Of a stretch of DNA of 64,000 nucleotides, positions 31,960-44,349 are shown piece after piece; the first letter of the stretch is position 1, and every line of letters begins with the position of its first letter. The notes beneath the pieces were generated by a model. It saw only the letters and a program-made list of their open reading frames with translations, made no database searches and had not been told where the DNA came from. The DNA comes from Angiostrongylus vasorum (taxonomy: Eukaryota; Nematoda; Chromadorea; Rhabditida; Metastrongylidae), in assembly GCA_018806985.1 (NCBI GenBank), contig JADANN010000010.1, positions 1-64,000 of the forward strand, given 5' to 3'. The position numbers and the translations under genes were made by a program.

Positions 31960-33950
31960 ACTTTCATGGATACTTAAGCTGCCCGTCTTCACCAGCTTTG
32001 CAGACATCACCACATTTTCCATTCGTTTCTTTGCCTCACGTTCGTCGTCCACGGTGGTGGTTTGATTCAAGCGTGCAGGCTGGCAGTCATACCGTGATCT
32101 CTAAAACATCTGCTGTTGGGGATACAGTTTATCGGTTTTAGTTTTAAACACGTCAGCTCAACTTCTAAGGCGGATGTCCAAGGAGACGCTTGCATCTTCT
32201 TGGTGTCCACTGTACAGTTCTTTTTCGTCCATCTGTCGCTTCTTCTTCTTGTTGTATGATCTGCTCATCTTCGTTTCGATGTTTACATGTGTTCTACTGA
32301 GTCTCATAGATAAGACGTAGGCAGGTTTAGGAAATGAGAGCTTTGTATTCTCGCTAGACTGTGAATAGTGGTTAAATTGCAGAAAACATCGTCCTAGTGT
32401 TCTATTGGTGGTGTGCAGACTATCTTGATTTGGTTGAGGTATCAGCCCACATCTTTGCTGCATAACAGGGCTCAATGAGGGCTGTTTAATCAAAAAGGTG
32501 ATCGCGAAGTTCTGAGTCCGTTAGTTGGTTGGTAGCTTATTTGAGTGGCCTAAATGCTGCCCATGTTGCCGTTTTTTCTATCTAATTTCTCCTTTACTTC
32601 ATTCGCCATGTTCACGGAACGTCTATAATACATATACGATGTGGTCTTTTTTAGTCAGGAAATCACCCAGTTCGATTTATTCGCGTTCGCACCGTGGGAA
32701 GTTCATGAATTGGGTCTTCGCTGGTACTTATTGAAAAGACAAAGATTTGATAGCATTTCCCTACCAATACATATGCCTTTTTCTTCCCATTCGAGTGATT
32801 TTATTATCCCCACCAATGCGGCAGCAAACAACTGTGGCTACATACTATCGCCTTGTTCAACCGCTTTACTTCTGGGTGTGGTAGTAGGTTGATGGCAAAG
32901 CTTTATTTTAGTGGAGCAATAGCGATAACAGTCACCTAATATTCCTATATAAAACGGGTTTACTGGTTAGTTGACAAGCGCTAATTGAACTGCATTCGTT
33001 TATGTCACTCTCGGAGGCTTTTTTATGGTCAATAAAAGTTAGGATAGGGGCAGATGGTGCTATCATACTTCCAGGGTTTTAATATGATCTGGGCAGGGAA
33101 ATTTCAGAAATCGTTATTGGTGCCTTTTCCAAAGTCTTTGGCATGCACAATAGGATAGTCTTCGTGAACAGCTTATAGAGTACACTCGAACGATAGTTAC
33201 GAAGATCCCTTTTTTTATTCCTTGTTTTCTAGGATGACCATACATGAAGTGTTGCGCTGTTCTGGATTTTTTTCTTTTTTGACAGTAGATGTCATTTAGG
33301 TTGTCAGAAGTGTTTTTTAATTTGTCGCGTCCAACTCAAAGGAAGTAGGCGGTGATATTATTGGTTCCTAGAGTTGTGCCTTTGTTCATGTTCTCTGTCG
33401 AAACTCGTATTTCAGAGGAGAGAAACTCGTGCTGCGGTTTTTCTCAGTGGGATTTGGGGGAGTCTCAAACCAGAATTGTTGAACGGAGAAGATTGGTATA
33501 AAACTCTCCTTATCTATTCCGTATCATGACCCGTCGTTTTCATTCATCACTGCTACATCAGAACATTATACTCGCACAAATCCCAACGACATCTCTTCAG
33601 ATTCGTTCTTTTTTTTATTCTGCTTCTCTAACAGTTTCTTCCGCCAGTATTGATATAGATCTTATCAAAAGCTCCTTTGCAAATAGCGTTTATTACTAGA
33701 GTGTTGTGTTCCAGTGGGATCAAGCTTTAAATTATATGTGTTCTCGAGAAATGGAGATCCGATCTGATGTTTTTGCTTGAGGAGCTAAGGTGAATTCAGC
33801 GTAACTTTGAAGTCCTTCGACAAGAAATTTGTAAGCTTCTGCCGAGTCTTCCTTAATTTAGCAGTCATGTTTGGGTAGGATTTCGTTAATAACATTCCCG
33901 TTATACACAACTTAAAGCCTTCCTGTTCGTTGGTGGTATGGATTGTTTGA
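31960..33950 (-). mobile_element. RTE-type LINE, degenerate
   Basis: The minus strand carries decayed RT and C-terminal coding sequence. On the plus strand this shows as CATTCGAGTGATTTTATTATCC, GCACCACCAATGCGGCAGC-like and GCATTCGTTTATGTCACTC blocks, which parallel 44090-44330. No open frame survives. The outer limits are approximate. Confidence 0.5.
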
Positions 33951-34439
33951 TGGTATTACAATTTGGTTAGCTAATTGAGAACTGTTATTACGTTAAGCAG
34001 CTGTTAAGTCGGTGCTAAAAGAATAGTCTCTTAAATTCCACACATTAAATGCTATAATTCATCTAAAACACAACTTTGCTGATCGGCGTCGAAACTTTTG
34101 CAGTTCCACAATTTTTGCAAGCCATACACAAGTATGCCTTCTTTCGGGAATTTGCACCGACTTCTTGAGCTCTAGTGCTCACGAATTCTTCGCAGAAGTG
34201 CTCAGTGGTCCCTAGAGACTATTAGAAGTGGAGTGTTTGGTAATTTCTGAGGAGTGTTATCCGAATTAGTTCTTGTTTACATGCAAGAAGAATGAAATGC
34301 TGCATAGGACAGAGTTTTGTACATTAGTTGTAGCGTTCGTTTTGCGTGTGGTTGCGAGTTGTTGTGCAAAAAGGGTTGCAACTTTTCTGTCCACTAGTTC
34401 TAGTGGCCTACACTGCATTTTTTAAACGATCTCTTTTCC

Positions 34440-34580
34440 TATTTATTTATATGACCTTATAAACCGATCTTCTTTAGTTGATGCGAGGTTGGTATAGGTT
34501 TTCGTTGTCGTTGTCGTTGTTGTTGGTGTTGTTGGTCGACGGCTGACGCCTCGGCGACCCCGCCCTCCTCAGAGCCGTGA
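34440..34580 (-). mobile_element. PLE terminal fragment with GTT/GTC tract
   Basis: The minus strand has GGCTCTGAGGAGGGCGGGGTC then GCCGAGGCGTCAGCC, a diverged hammerhead-like block whose helix I (GGCT/AGCC) still pairs. A (GTT/GTC)n stretch and CCTATACCAACCTCGCATC follow. A similar end lies at 56650-56800. Confidence 0.55.
34541..34576 (-). ncRNA. Decayed hammerhead-like motif
   Basis: The CTGAGGA core and helix I are kept, but GAAA reads GAGG and helix II is damaged. Activity is not expected. Confidence 0.35.
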
Positions 34581-36485
34581 TGTTACGAGTGGTACTCTGG
34601 ACTGGATCGATCTTTTTTTCTTTGTTAGAGTGCTCTGTTATAATCGTTTTTTAGGATACAATAAGTCGTAGGAGGTGGTTCAGTCTGCCACGAACAAAGA
34701 AGTTCTATCAACCACCTTTAGGTAGAAACTCGGCCTTATGATGTGTAACGAAGCATGATCTGTTTCCGATCTTTTGGACAAATTTCGTCGTTCGTAGTGT
34801 AGAACCTACTTCTCATCGAATATCACAATTCTATCAAGAAATTTGGTTGCTAAAAGGAAGCCCGAGGAGACTATAATACCTTTGCTGTTTCTTCCTTCGA
34901 TGCATCTGACAACATTACTGTGCATTTGCACCTTCCCAGTGTCTTTGAAATGAAGAGCATTGTTGATTTGAATAGTTTTTAGAGGGTTAGCTTCTATTCT
35001 GTTCTTCTGTTCTTCGGTTGGTCGTTATTACCTGTTGATGGCGGGCACACAACCTTCGTCCTTAAGACTGCTGTCACCGGTGTAAAAGTTTTCAGAACAC
35101 CTGCACACTGTACTTCCGGAACCCCTTGTCACGCACATATTTCGTCGACGTTTGGAATTTCTTCCACGAAAGTATCTTTACATTTGAAATCAGGAAGCCA
35201 GAGAAAGTAGACATTTTCTTGGAAAGATACTACATGAGAATCAGTTACGCAGCAATGAAACTTTAAAATTTATGTAGGAATACGGCTGCGCATGAACTAT
35301 TTTTTTGAAAATTGGATTTGTACAATATATAACGATGAAGGCGGGGGTTTTCTTTGCACCTGGGTGGTACGTAGCCTTTGCTTCTTTTACCGTCAACGAC
35401 TTGCATCCTTTCTTTTTCATTGGAATGTTTGAGATTTGTAATAACTTCCGTCCGAACGGTTTCTGCGTAGTGTCTACAAGTTTGCTTGTTTTTGAGCGGA
35501 GTGATCAGTGACGAACAGTTTTTATTATGGATAAAAAAATGTTATAGCAATAAATCTCCATCTAACTAAATGCTCTTGTTTAGAAGACTTTGATCGCTCC
35601 CTTGTCGAGAGCAAATATTACAAAAGACGGAAGGAGAAGAACTGAGCTTGCGAAAGCTCGATGGACAGAAAGGTACGCGACGCGTGGCTCTTAGCTTCAG
35701 TTACCACATTTAGAATTGTCTTGCTTATACTTTTATCTCTGTGTTTAGGTCGACTCACAGTTCTGGCTCGCGGTACTCTGCAAAGTTGGCAAAAGCTGCG
35801 AGATTTGGTTACCACTGAGTCGTCTGTTAAAACTTCCGTCCGTAGAAAAGAGATCTCGGCGCAGTTGAGCCGTCTAACATATCAGAAAATAATAAGATAG
35901 TAATAGATAGTGGCAGTGGTACATGTACCGTTTACGCTAGGTTTTGTTTCTCTTCATCTGTTCCAATAATAAATCTTCCCCCAAATTGTTTCGTTCGATA
36001 TCCACGGTTTGTTGGAAGAATTTCCAGAATGGTTTCAAGTAACGCGGAAGATAATAACTTTAGTAGTTCAAGTGACAAAGGTGTAAGGAATGGTTGTTAG
36101 TGGATTAGTCCACTCTTTGTTGTTACCATGTGAGATTTTTTGCATTACTAACACCGCAACCTCGCACACTGGTGTGTGAACTGTGGACTTGCGCAACTGA
36201 ATATTTACTTGTACGGTATACCAATATAAATACGAATGATAAACTCAGAAGGGAAAGAGAGTGTTTTGAAAGGAATGAGAGTTCACGCTAACAACTAATG
36301 GCGGCAAGGAACGGAGAATGGACTTCCCTAATAAATCAATTCAGAGAAACATAGCGTACAGTGAGATATGAGAATTATTCTACCCATCATTTCGTGCATT
36401 AGTGAAGTTGGATGGGATAGAGCGATAGACATGGATTGTATAAATGAAAATAAAACTTGCTTGGAAGCACTCACAAAGGTAAAAA
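34580..36485. other. Unresolved, no supported gene
   Basis: AT-rich DNA with short frames. 34580-35250 sits next to a PLE end and may hold a further decayed PLE on the minus strand, but I could not identify RT motifs. A plus-strand frame at 35661-35897 contains a hydrophobic run but no splice context. Confidence 0.3.
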
Positions 36486-36490
36486 AAAAT

Positions 36491-36763
36491 AGATGAGGCT
36501 CTCGGCATTGGTTTATCCGTGAGGGACGCATAGTGCATCCGAGTTCATTAAGTATCGTTGGACATGATTGAATGCATATCTGACCTATACAACAACTTGC
36601 AGTGTCCTACCGATGCATTGAGTCTGCGCCTTTGTCCTCTCAGATACGTTTGCTACCAATTTGTTGATCCCGAAGGGATGGAAGGGGTGGTGAGTCCGTA
36701 GCGTGGGGTCAATCCCATATGTGTTTCACGGCTCCTTTAGCTCCGCGTTACACGCGCTACCAT
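36491..36763 (-). mobile_element. tRNA-derived SINE, family B
   Basis: A near-complete copy with tail complement GGCTCTCGGCATTGG, module GATCCCGAAGGGATGGAAGG and the inverted head ending TTACACGCGCTACC. Confidence 0.75.
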
Positions 36764-37106
36764 AAAGGTGACTGGGGTAGGCACAGACTGCCGTAACATT
36801 GCCATATCAACCGACTTATGTTTAAATCATCTACATCACCCACATGTTATCCATTTAATGACTCTGTAACCTAAGTAGGCAAACTGAACATAATTCACCA
36901 CAAACAGGTACATATGCTACTCAGTGGACACTGTTAGTTTAGCAAAACAAAGAGCAAGTGATCAATCTAGAGTCTAGAGTCAGGAATGCATAATTGAAAA
37001 TGAAATTCTCCTCCGGTTTCAATGAAGCTTGTTTTTTTCTATTAAATATATGGAATAACGAATAGCAGAATATCCAACACAAAAAGAATCACTCCGAACA
37101 ACTTGG

Positions 37107-37500
37107 ATGTTTGGATATTTGGATGGCCCGTCCTCACTGGTTGTGCGGGCCCCAGCAAAATCTACATTTTATCGGAGTTCTGCTGGTTTAGGCACTGTGG
37201 TTCCTTTGAGTCGCGAGGCCACTTGTTCCAACAAATACCCTAGGTCGACACTACCACAGTTAGTCGCCGCCCTTCTGAATCAGAGGGAGATTTGCCACCA
37301 TGCGACTAGTTTGTCACCAGGGTGATGACATCCTAGTAATGGTTTGCTCTAAGCTAGGCTTCCTGATGGAAACGCCAGACTCCTTCTCAGCTTGGGAAAC
37401 CCTGCCAGAAGATGAATCTTCCGCTGTACATCACAGATCGGCAACCAGAAACACCTCCCTAACTACGATGAGACGGTAAACCGTTGAGAGTAACCGAACA
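37107..37500 (-). mobile_element. Family D interspersed repeat
   Basis: A full-length copy in reverse, from GGATGGCCCGTCCTCACTGG to CGATGAGACGGTAAACCGTTG. The usual AAGT-type tail is reduced to a few bases. Confidence 0.75.
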
Positions 37501-37599
37501 ACTAATAAGCAAAGGCATAATTAAAGAGTAAAACTACTGAAGAAAGAGTTTTCGTTTAACCATAGCATTAATAATTAAGCTATGTTAGTGTTATGAAGT

Positions 37600-37695
37600 C
37601 TGGCAAACAAGCTTACACGAGGGTTAACACGTGTTTTTGACTTTCGATTGTCAACGCTTAGACAACTTCGTCGCCTTCAGAACCTGGGCACATTG
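37600..37695 (-). mobile_element. PLE terminal fragment, decayed
   Basis: The plus strand shows ACACGAGGGTTAACACG and later CGTCGCCTTCAGAACCTGG, the inverted PLE end with a damaged hammerhead-like block. Confidence 0.45.
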
Positions 37696-38073
37696 TTCTA
37701 CATTCCCATTCGGTGAATACTGAGAAATCCTAATATCAAATTGGTTAAGAATCTAAAAAATACCTAAAAATATAAAAAAAAATAAAAAAAAATCTTCTCG
37801 AAGTCATTAGTCGTCTTCCTTTCTTAAAAAGTGAGCCCACTCACATCTTAAGTGGATCCTAGTCCACCTTCTATACCAAAAGCCGATCCTTGGAGAGTCG
37901 AGCTAGAGAATTCCGAGATTTCGTGGTTCTCATGCGTTCCTAGATAAGTATGGCACCAATTTTCCGACACCGAAGAAACGGGAGGCTTAGTTGGCCTAGC
38001 GTCTAGTAGAAGCAGAGATTTGAGCGAATTAGATGACATCACTACTTTTGCGCCTACCAATTGTCTGTCCATA

Positions 38074-38320
38074 AAAGGATAATTGATAAAGTTCTCTGCA
38101 TTGAACAAACATTGAGGGATGCGCAATGCACTCGACTTCAGTAGGCATCGTTAGAGGTAAATGAATGCATATCTGATCCGTATAATTACTTCTGCTGGCC
38201 TAACCATATAACGACCCAGTACTGCTATCACTCCAGACAGATATGGTACTAATGTTCCGACTCCAGAGGAATGGAGGGCACGGTGAGCCTGGGACGCGAA
38301 AACGAAACCATGAATATTGT
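38074..38320 (-). mobile_element. tRNA-derived SINE, family B, 5'-truncated
   Basis: Body and module (GACTCCAGAGGAATGGAGGG) are present, and similarity stops before the tRNA-like head. The 37880-38000 stretch just before it carries another fragment of the shared module (GACACCGAAGAAACGGGAGG). Confidence 0.65.
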
Positions 38321-38499
38321 AAGAAACCTCTGATCCAATTCTCTATTCGAGGTTGCGACTCTTCCAACATACAACGACATTCGTAACGGAGACGAAAAAA
38401 ACCCCTAAGCAGCAATCCATGCGAAAAAGTTCAAATATATTCGTGGACGGGGGATGCGAGGAAACGAATCGAACGCAAGGGGAGCTGGGATCCTCATTG

Positions 38500-38740
38500 T
38501 ATTGATATTGTCCTTATCGCAATGTTTAATTTACGCCAATTTGTGCTTTCTAGACCGTTGCCATTGACAGGTGATTGCTAATAGTACCGCTGGGATTGAG
38601 AAAAAAAACTGGCCGAGAAAAAGGCAAAGCAAGGGCCCCGGTAGTGCAGTAGATAACACGCGAGCCCGGAAAGGTTTCGTAGCTCACATGGGGGTTCTCA
38701 CCTTTGCAAATGTCTCAGCATCATTGTGATTGTTTTTATT
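38500..38740 (+). mobile_element. Family A repeat
   Basis: A diverged copy from GCCATTGACAGGTGATTGC to TTTGCAAATGTCTCAGCATC. It has an A-box-like CGGTAGTGCAGTAG. Confidence 0.6.
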
Positions 38741-38760
38741 ATTTTTATTATTCTTGTGTT

Positions 38761-39043
38761 TAGGGCGCGTGTGAAGCAGTGGTCGGAGGTGCCCCGCAAC
38801 ACACACATGGAATCGATCTCCGCGCTCATGGCCCACCACGCCTTCCATACCTCCAGGGTCGGCAAATTGGTACCAGACTTGTGTAGGAGTATAGCAGCAC
38901 TGGCTCGATACATCGGCAGGCTGCCCGAGTCACTGCAAAGGCCAGATATGCGTCCTATCACCTCCAAACTATGCTTAATGAAGTCGAATGCATGGCGCAT
39001 CCCTCAGGGATTGATCAACGAAGAAGCCTTATTCTTTATCCTT
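38761..39043 (+). mobile_element. tRNA-derived SINE, family B, near full length
   Basis: Starts TTAGGGCGCGTGTGAAGCAG, with B box GGAATCGATC, module CCAGGGTCGGCAAATTGG and end GGGATTGATCAACG, then a tail with TATTCTTTATCC. Confidence 0.8.
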
Positions 39044-39179
39044 TCGTTGCTGTGTTCGTGGTTATATTCTTTCACAACTGCATCTGTATTAATCTCTTCA
39101 ACCTTCAATTGTCCTCAACAGGGTTACGCATGTAAACGCATCAGGATGTTCTATGGGTCCTTCTAAATGATTGATACAC

Positions 39180-39265
39180 ATTGGGTGACCTCTAACGATG
39201 CTTGATGAAGTCGAATGCATGCGTATCCCTCAAGTGCTGATGAGTGTCGAACGATTTATCCTTTA
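39180..39265 (+). mobile_element. tRNA-derived SINE, family B, 3' end only
   Basis: TAACGATGCTTGATGAAGTC then ATCCCTCAAGTGCTGATGAG and TTTATCCTTT: only the last part of the family. Confidence 0.6.
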
Positions 39266-39289
39266 TTTTAGCTTCTTATTTACTGCTTA

Positions 39290-39505
39290 CTCTTTTTTAA
39301 CGGCAGTGTATAGAGATCAATCCCGCTGACGGGTGATTGCTGATGGCAAAAGATCAATAGAACTAGCTGAGAGAGAGGCGAAACGAAGGACCCGCATGGT
39401 GTGGTGGTGAGCGCGCTACTCCCCGGAAAGGACAATAGCGAGTTCGTTCCCCACCGTAGACACCGGTGGTCCGGAGTTTTGCAAATATCTCAGCATCATT
39501 AAAGA
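39290..39505 (+). mobile_element. Family A repeat, well preserved
   Basis: CCCGCTGACGGGTGATTGC, then GGACCCGCATGGTGTGGTGG (A-box-like TGGTGTGGTGG), GAGTTCGTTCCCCACC (B-box-like) and the end block TTTGCAAATATCTCAGCATC. Preceded by part of the family tail in reverse at 39275-39300. Confidence 0.7.
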
Positions 39506-40127
39506 CTTATTCTTTATCCTCTATATCCTCTGCGTGACACAATAGACTTTGCTTTTTATTCTACTCCTCAAAGAATAAGTGATGCAGTAAGCTGTGACTT
39601 TGGCAACAATCCCCGAGGTTATGTGCTCTTAGCTTGCTCTCCTTGTTGGTTTAGCGGCGGGAACAAATTTTACCCGATAAATCAAACCAAAGAGGAGGTC
39701 TAATGAACAGTGTCCATTATCCACATTAGCAATCAATAAGAATTTCCCGATCAGCCACCAGATGACTCAACTCAACACCAACAATAACACGGCCGCAGTA
39801 CAGTGAAACACACTTTTTTAGCAGAGTAAATGCAGCCTCCTATAGAATGCTTTCTTAGAAAGAAGGCTCCATCTACTGAATAAGCTGTGTTTCAATTCAA
39901 TTCAAAAAGAACTTCTCGTTTTTTGGTACTTGTTCATCTGAAATGTAACAAAAAACTATCCAAATAATTCCTTCCTCAGCTGCCCTCATATAGATGAGAA
40001 CAATGAATTTGGAGAAAAAAAAATGAAAATTGAAAAAAAGTTTTTCCTGCCTTTCTAAACTTGGAAGCATTTTTCCTGCTTGAAAATTCAAATCGAAAAG
40101 TCTGCTCAGTATTTTCATTCCCATGTT

Positions 40128-40490
40128 CGTATGCCCCTCCCAACGGTTTATCGCCTCATCGTGGCTGGGAGGTGTTCCTGGATGTCGGACTGCGTTGTAC
40201 AGCGGGGGAGTTCGTCCCCTGGCAGGGTCCCCCCAAGCTGAGGAGTCCAGCGTTTTCATCAGGAAGTCTAGCTAAAAGCAAAGCAATACCAGGATCCACC
40301 ATCGTCCCGGTATCCAACTAGTCGCATGGCGGCAGACAACCCTCTGATCCACAAGGTCGCCATGTCTGCGATGCTGACGACCTAGGGCGGACTTTGGCCA
40401 GGCTGTTATCAGGATTCCAGGGAACCGGTGATTACGCTAGGGCCCGCACAACTAGTGGGACGGGCCGTTCAAGTATCAAGTAAGTATTCG
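40128..40490 (+). mobile_element. Family D interspersed repeat
   Basis: A well-preserved copy from CAACGGTTTATCGCCTCATC to GACGGGCCGTTCAAGTATC and a short AAGT tail. Confidence 0.75.
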
Positions 40491-40499
40491 TATGCCACT

Positions 40500-42825
40500 C
40501 AGATGTTATACTTAACTCGAGAAATGCTGCATTTTGCACGTAGTAGTTTACAGAAAAGCTGTTAATTTTTTTGAATTTGACTGTTGACAGTTAAAGATCG
40601 TGATGGAAAGAGGTCCGGTCGTTCCAAGCGAGCTACTTGCCGATGATTACTACATTACTTTTTTTCCCGTTGGATCAAAAAAGCGAGCTGGACCTAGCAT
40701 CACCTGTCGTCCAAATATGAATATAACCCGACAAGGCGTCTTTAGGAGCAGTTGATCTCTCCTTCATTTTTGATCATCATGAAGACCATGACTATTGTAC
40801 GGGATGGGTAGAAACAAAAAATATCAGAAACTGCTCCATATGCCTTGTAAAACTGTGTTGTGAAAACTGGCTGCTCCCCATTACTGGCGAACGAGATTTT
40901 TTTCCTCGCTCTCACACCATACAAAAATTGGAAGTACACGAAACAAATATAGAATAGGAAATATCTATAGCACGAGAAAAAACAGACGACATCTAGCGAA
41001 TGTGTTAAGCAGGCCGCAACTACATTTTCATCAACAAAGTTGGCACCAGTAACGAACCGGTTTTCATGATCAAATCATTTTTTTTCAAAAAAAGCCGCCA
41101 GCGTTTTACTTCCCAACCTTGCGAGGTCCGCTCACCAGCTACCACTAACTATACCATAGTTTAAAAAATTAGTTGTCTCACTGAGTTACTAAGGGCAACG
41201 TCAAACACTAGAAATGCAAGAAGCACCTCCTTCTTCGAATATTTGCACATCTAGGAGCTTTAACTACGCTGTTCTCTCTACAACTATCAACTGTAGTTGT
41301 CATAACCACCGTTCACATGAATCATTTCAGTTCGCTGATCCAAAACTTCGGAAGTTGAGTTCTTAAGGGCAGTTCTGTACTCAAAATGAGAAAAGCGCTT
41401 ATTCCTTTGTTCAATACCGTTGTCGACAATGAACACCTTTTTCGCTGTATTGAAACAGTGCAGCAAGTCCAAGGCGTGGCAGTTCCCATCACATTAACGG
41501 TTCTATTTTCTGGAATCTTGTCAATACAAGCAATTAGTATTTGCTATCAGCAGTCTTGTGATATCGTTTCCTATTGCGTCTGTGCTCAGAATGTTTTCGG
41601 CTAGCAAAGAACTGTGTATTGAGTTAGAGAAAATCATAGTTAGTCCAAATTTCACTTATTGGATTTTCTCTGGATTGGTGTTGTATGGTACGCGACGTGG
41701 CTGCAACAAAGTATCTTTTTTCGTATTCCACGTGTTTTCGCCACACTTCACTTTTCTGCACCTATCGATCTACTTCATGACCAGCCTCGTGATCAAATTC
41801 GCCGAGTCTTCCCTTGTGATCACAGAGGTAGCCCCATACCACTCGTTTGACGCGTTTTTGAAATGGGGACCGAGACAAGACTGCTAGCATTTCGGCTTGG
41901 CTTAGGGCTTTGAATCACTTTTTACAAGGCCCCACAGAAGGCACGTTAGTAGAAATAAATACTGGGAAGTGCTCGGAGTTTTAAATAAAGCACTAATCAA
42001 AAAGTAACGCTTAGTAAACGGTGTATCCTCCGTATGTCTTCCTAATTAATGAAGTCTTTTTTTAAGTGAACTAGTTGGAGGAAGGAAATTCGTCAGTCCT
42101 ACGGAATGATCCCCAAAATGTCACCTTTTCTAACGGCAGGCAATAAATTTTTTCTCAAAATAACTTGAAATCTAGCGAGCTCTTTATCTATGCACTCCGA
42201 GTATTTTAGTTGTCTTGGGTCCACTTCTCTTGGCATCGAACGGTTCCTGCTCTTGGTGAGATCATGTGCTTCTGTTGCTGTTTTCGATTTTGTGTATAAC
42301 CGGTGCCCTTTCCAAAGTTATACTTCGAAATAAATGGGAGAAATTAGGCGATATCATCAGAACTCAGTCGTTTCTACTTTTGCGCAATGGCTGCCTTGGC
42401 CTATGATGAAAACAGGTTTTTCACCAAATTGTTGGTGAACTCACAGTGTTTCCGTGGATCTTTCCTCTCGTCCCCGTCTCTTCACCAGGCTTACCATCAT
42501 TTCTTCATTCGTGGCTGGCGACTCGCATTTCATCGTCTACGCAATTTCCACTGCGTTAATAGTTGTAGTACCATCGACGATAAGTGTGACCAAACAGTTT
42601 CATTCGATTACCGTTTGTCTCCTTTATCAGAGAGCTTATCTTATAGCTTATCGAAGAATTTATGCATGTTATCCGATTTCTTTCACACTCAAAGTCTTCC
42701 GCTTATGCATGGGTACAGGCTGCATTGAGTTCACATAGGTGAGAAATGAACCTATTTCAGGTTATAAAGCAATTCTACGTTATGAAAAAAGCCAGAGCTC
42801 AACTATGAATTTTTTGTATTTGATC
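40500..42825. other. Unresolved, no supported gene
   Basis: Open frames of 60-113 codons occur on the plus strand at 41386-41887 and 42387-42738. On the minus strand 41287-41472 ends in a stop (HVNGGYDNYS). Some are hydrophobic and receptor-like, but none has splice sites and family motifs together. Confidence 0.3.
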
Positions 42826-42829
42826 TAAA

Positions 42830-43440
42830 ATTGTTTGAGAGTTTTGCGTGCCTACGCTTTAAATTCTTCAGCGAAGATGGTCATCTACTTCGTAATCCAC
42901 CGCAGTAATCGAAAGAAAACTGGCTTCCTTTACTGAACGTTCAAACTAGTTTATCCGAAAACAACCAAATCAACGAGTGGTCCGGAAGGTCGAGTAATAA
43001 AAACATACTGGTTGATAATCTCTCCATTCGTCCTTTACACACTAAGAACGCCTTCATGAGAAACACTTTTCGAGCAGCCGCTAAAGTGTGTTCAGGAAAC
43101 AAGCAAGAAAAGAAATGAATTAACCTGGCGTCCAAAATAGCCACTTCTAGTACTGAGCACTACCCTTGGGATAGGTTTAGAAGTAAAACCAAGCCACTGA
43201 GTGAAATGCATGGTGAAAATAAGATTTGTTTAACTTTTACACTAATCGTAGGCACAAAGCTGACGGATACGAAGAATCGATCTAGAGAAAACACTAGTAG
43301 TAATTGAACTACGACCGAACCCTCTACGTTGCCAGCTACTTCGCAACCGCATATGTACGGCGCAAAGTCGAAACGGTGATTGCAGGAGTTTTGGTGTAGT
43401 GTATGTATTCTGTTGCGATGTGTACGGGACAAATAATTTG
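42830..43440. mobile_element. Degenerate PLE pieces, head-to-head
   Basis: 42830-42905 matches the end of the PLE coding part in reverse (GAGAGTTTTGCGTGCC). 42905-43440 matches 28220-28760 in forward orientation (CGAAAGAAAACTGGCTTCC, CGAGTAATAAAAACATACTGG). All frames are broken. Confidence 0.6.
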
Positions 43441-43459
43441 AACAAACAGCTAGAATACG

Positions 43460-44345
43460 CTAGATGCCAACATATTTACTTGGACGACCCTCCCTCACCA
43501 TTCTTGCGAATGCTAGCTCATTCTCCATTGGCTTCTTTGCTTCGTAATGGTCGCCCATGGTGATGGATTGAATAGAGCATGGTGACCACTGGAAGTTTCA
43601 CACGTTTCACACCGCGATATGCAGGAGAACTGTAGCTGAGAGTAAAGCTGATCGACTCCAGTTACCAACATGTTCGCCCAACGGGCAAGTGGTCATCATA
43701 GGGTAGCCTTCATTTCCGTAGTGTCCAATCCACAGTTCCTTTCGTCCGCCTGTCGTCTGTTCTTCACACTATTTGTACGTCCCTTCTATGCTTCGATATC
43801 GGTACGAGTTTTCCTGGATCTCGAATATGAGATTGATTTCGAATGTAAGAGATTCGCGTCTTCGCTATATGTTGTGAGTGCTGATTAAATTTCCGAAGAC
43901 ATCGTTCAAGCTCTTTGTTGTAGTGCTCAGAATTCTTGAGGTATTTTAAGTACCGGATCTTCGTCCTGTTTATGCGCAGTCCAGCCGCTTAACACTCTTC
44001 GTTGAGCTCAATGACCATCGTCTCTGCTTCGTTAGTACTTCTTGATAAGACGACGTTGCTGCCCGCGAAGAAATATTTGGTAGGAATTTCCTATGAAAAA
44101 AGGATCCCTTTCTCATCCTAGTCGAGTGACTTCATTATCTACTGCAGTGCGGCACTAAACAGTTTCGGGAATTTGTGATACCATATGAAACCCCTTTCTT
44201 TACAGGCATGGTAATAGGTCATTGGAATAGCGGTATTACCATAGTTCAGTTCCGATAGCAGTTACACAGACTTCTTATGTAGAACGGGTGCACTCCTTGC
44301 TCGACGATCGCTGATAAGATCGCATTGGTTTAGACGTTGTGAAAC
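43460..44345 (-). mobile_element. RTE-type LINE, degenerate
   Basis: The minus strand carries the C-terminal end (43650-43870, homologous to 16550-16760) and more upstream RT-region remnants to about 44345. The plus strand shows GTTGAGCTCAATGACCATCG and GCAGTGCGGCACTAAACAG, common in nematode RTE copies read in reverse. Confidence 0.55.
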
Positions 44346-44349
44346 GTTT

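Noticed and set aside
42387..42738. Receptor-like hydrophobic frames of 94 and 113 codons
   Set aside because: Two overlapping frames are open at once, neither with a family motif or splice pair. Hydrophobic appearance alone is weak evidence.
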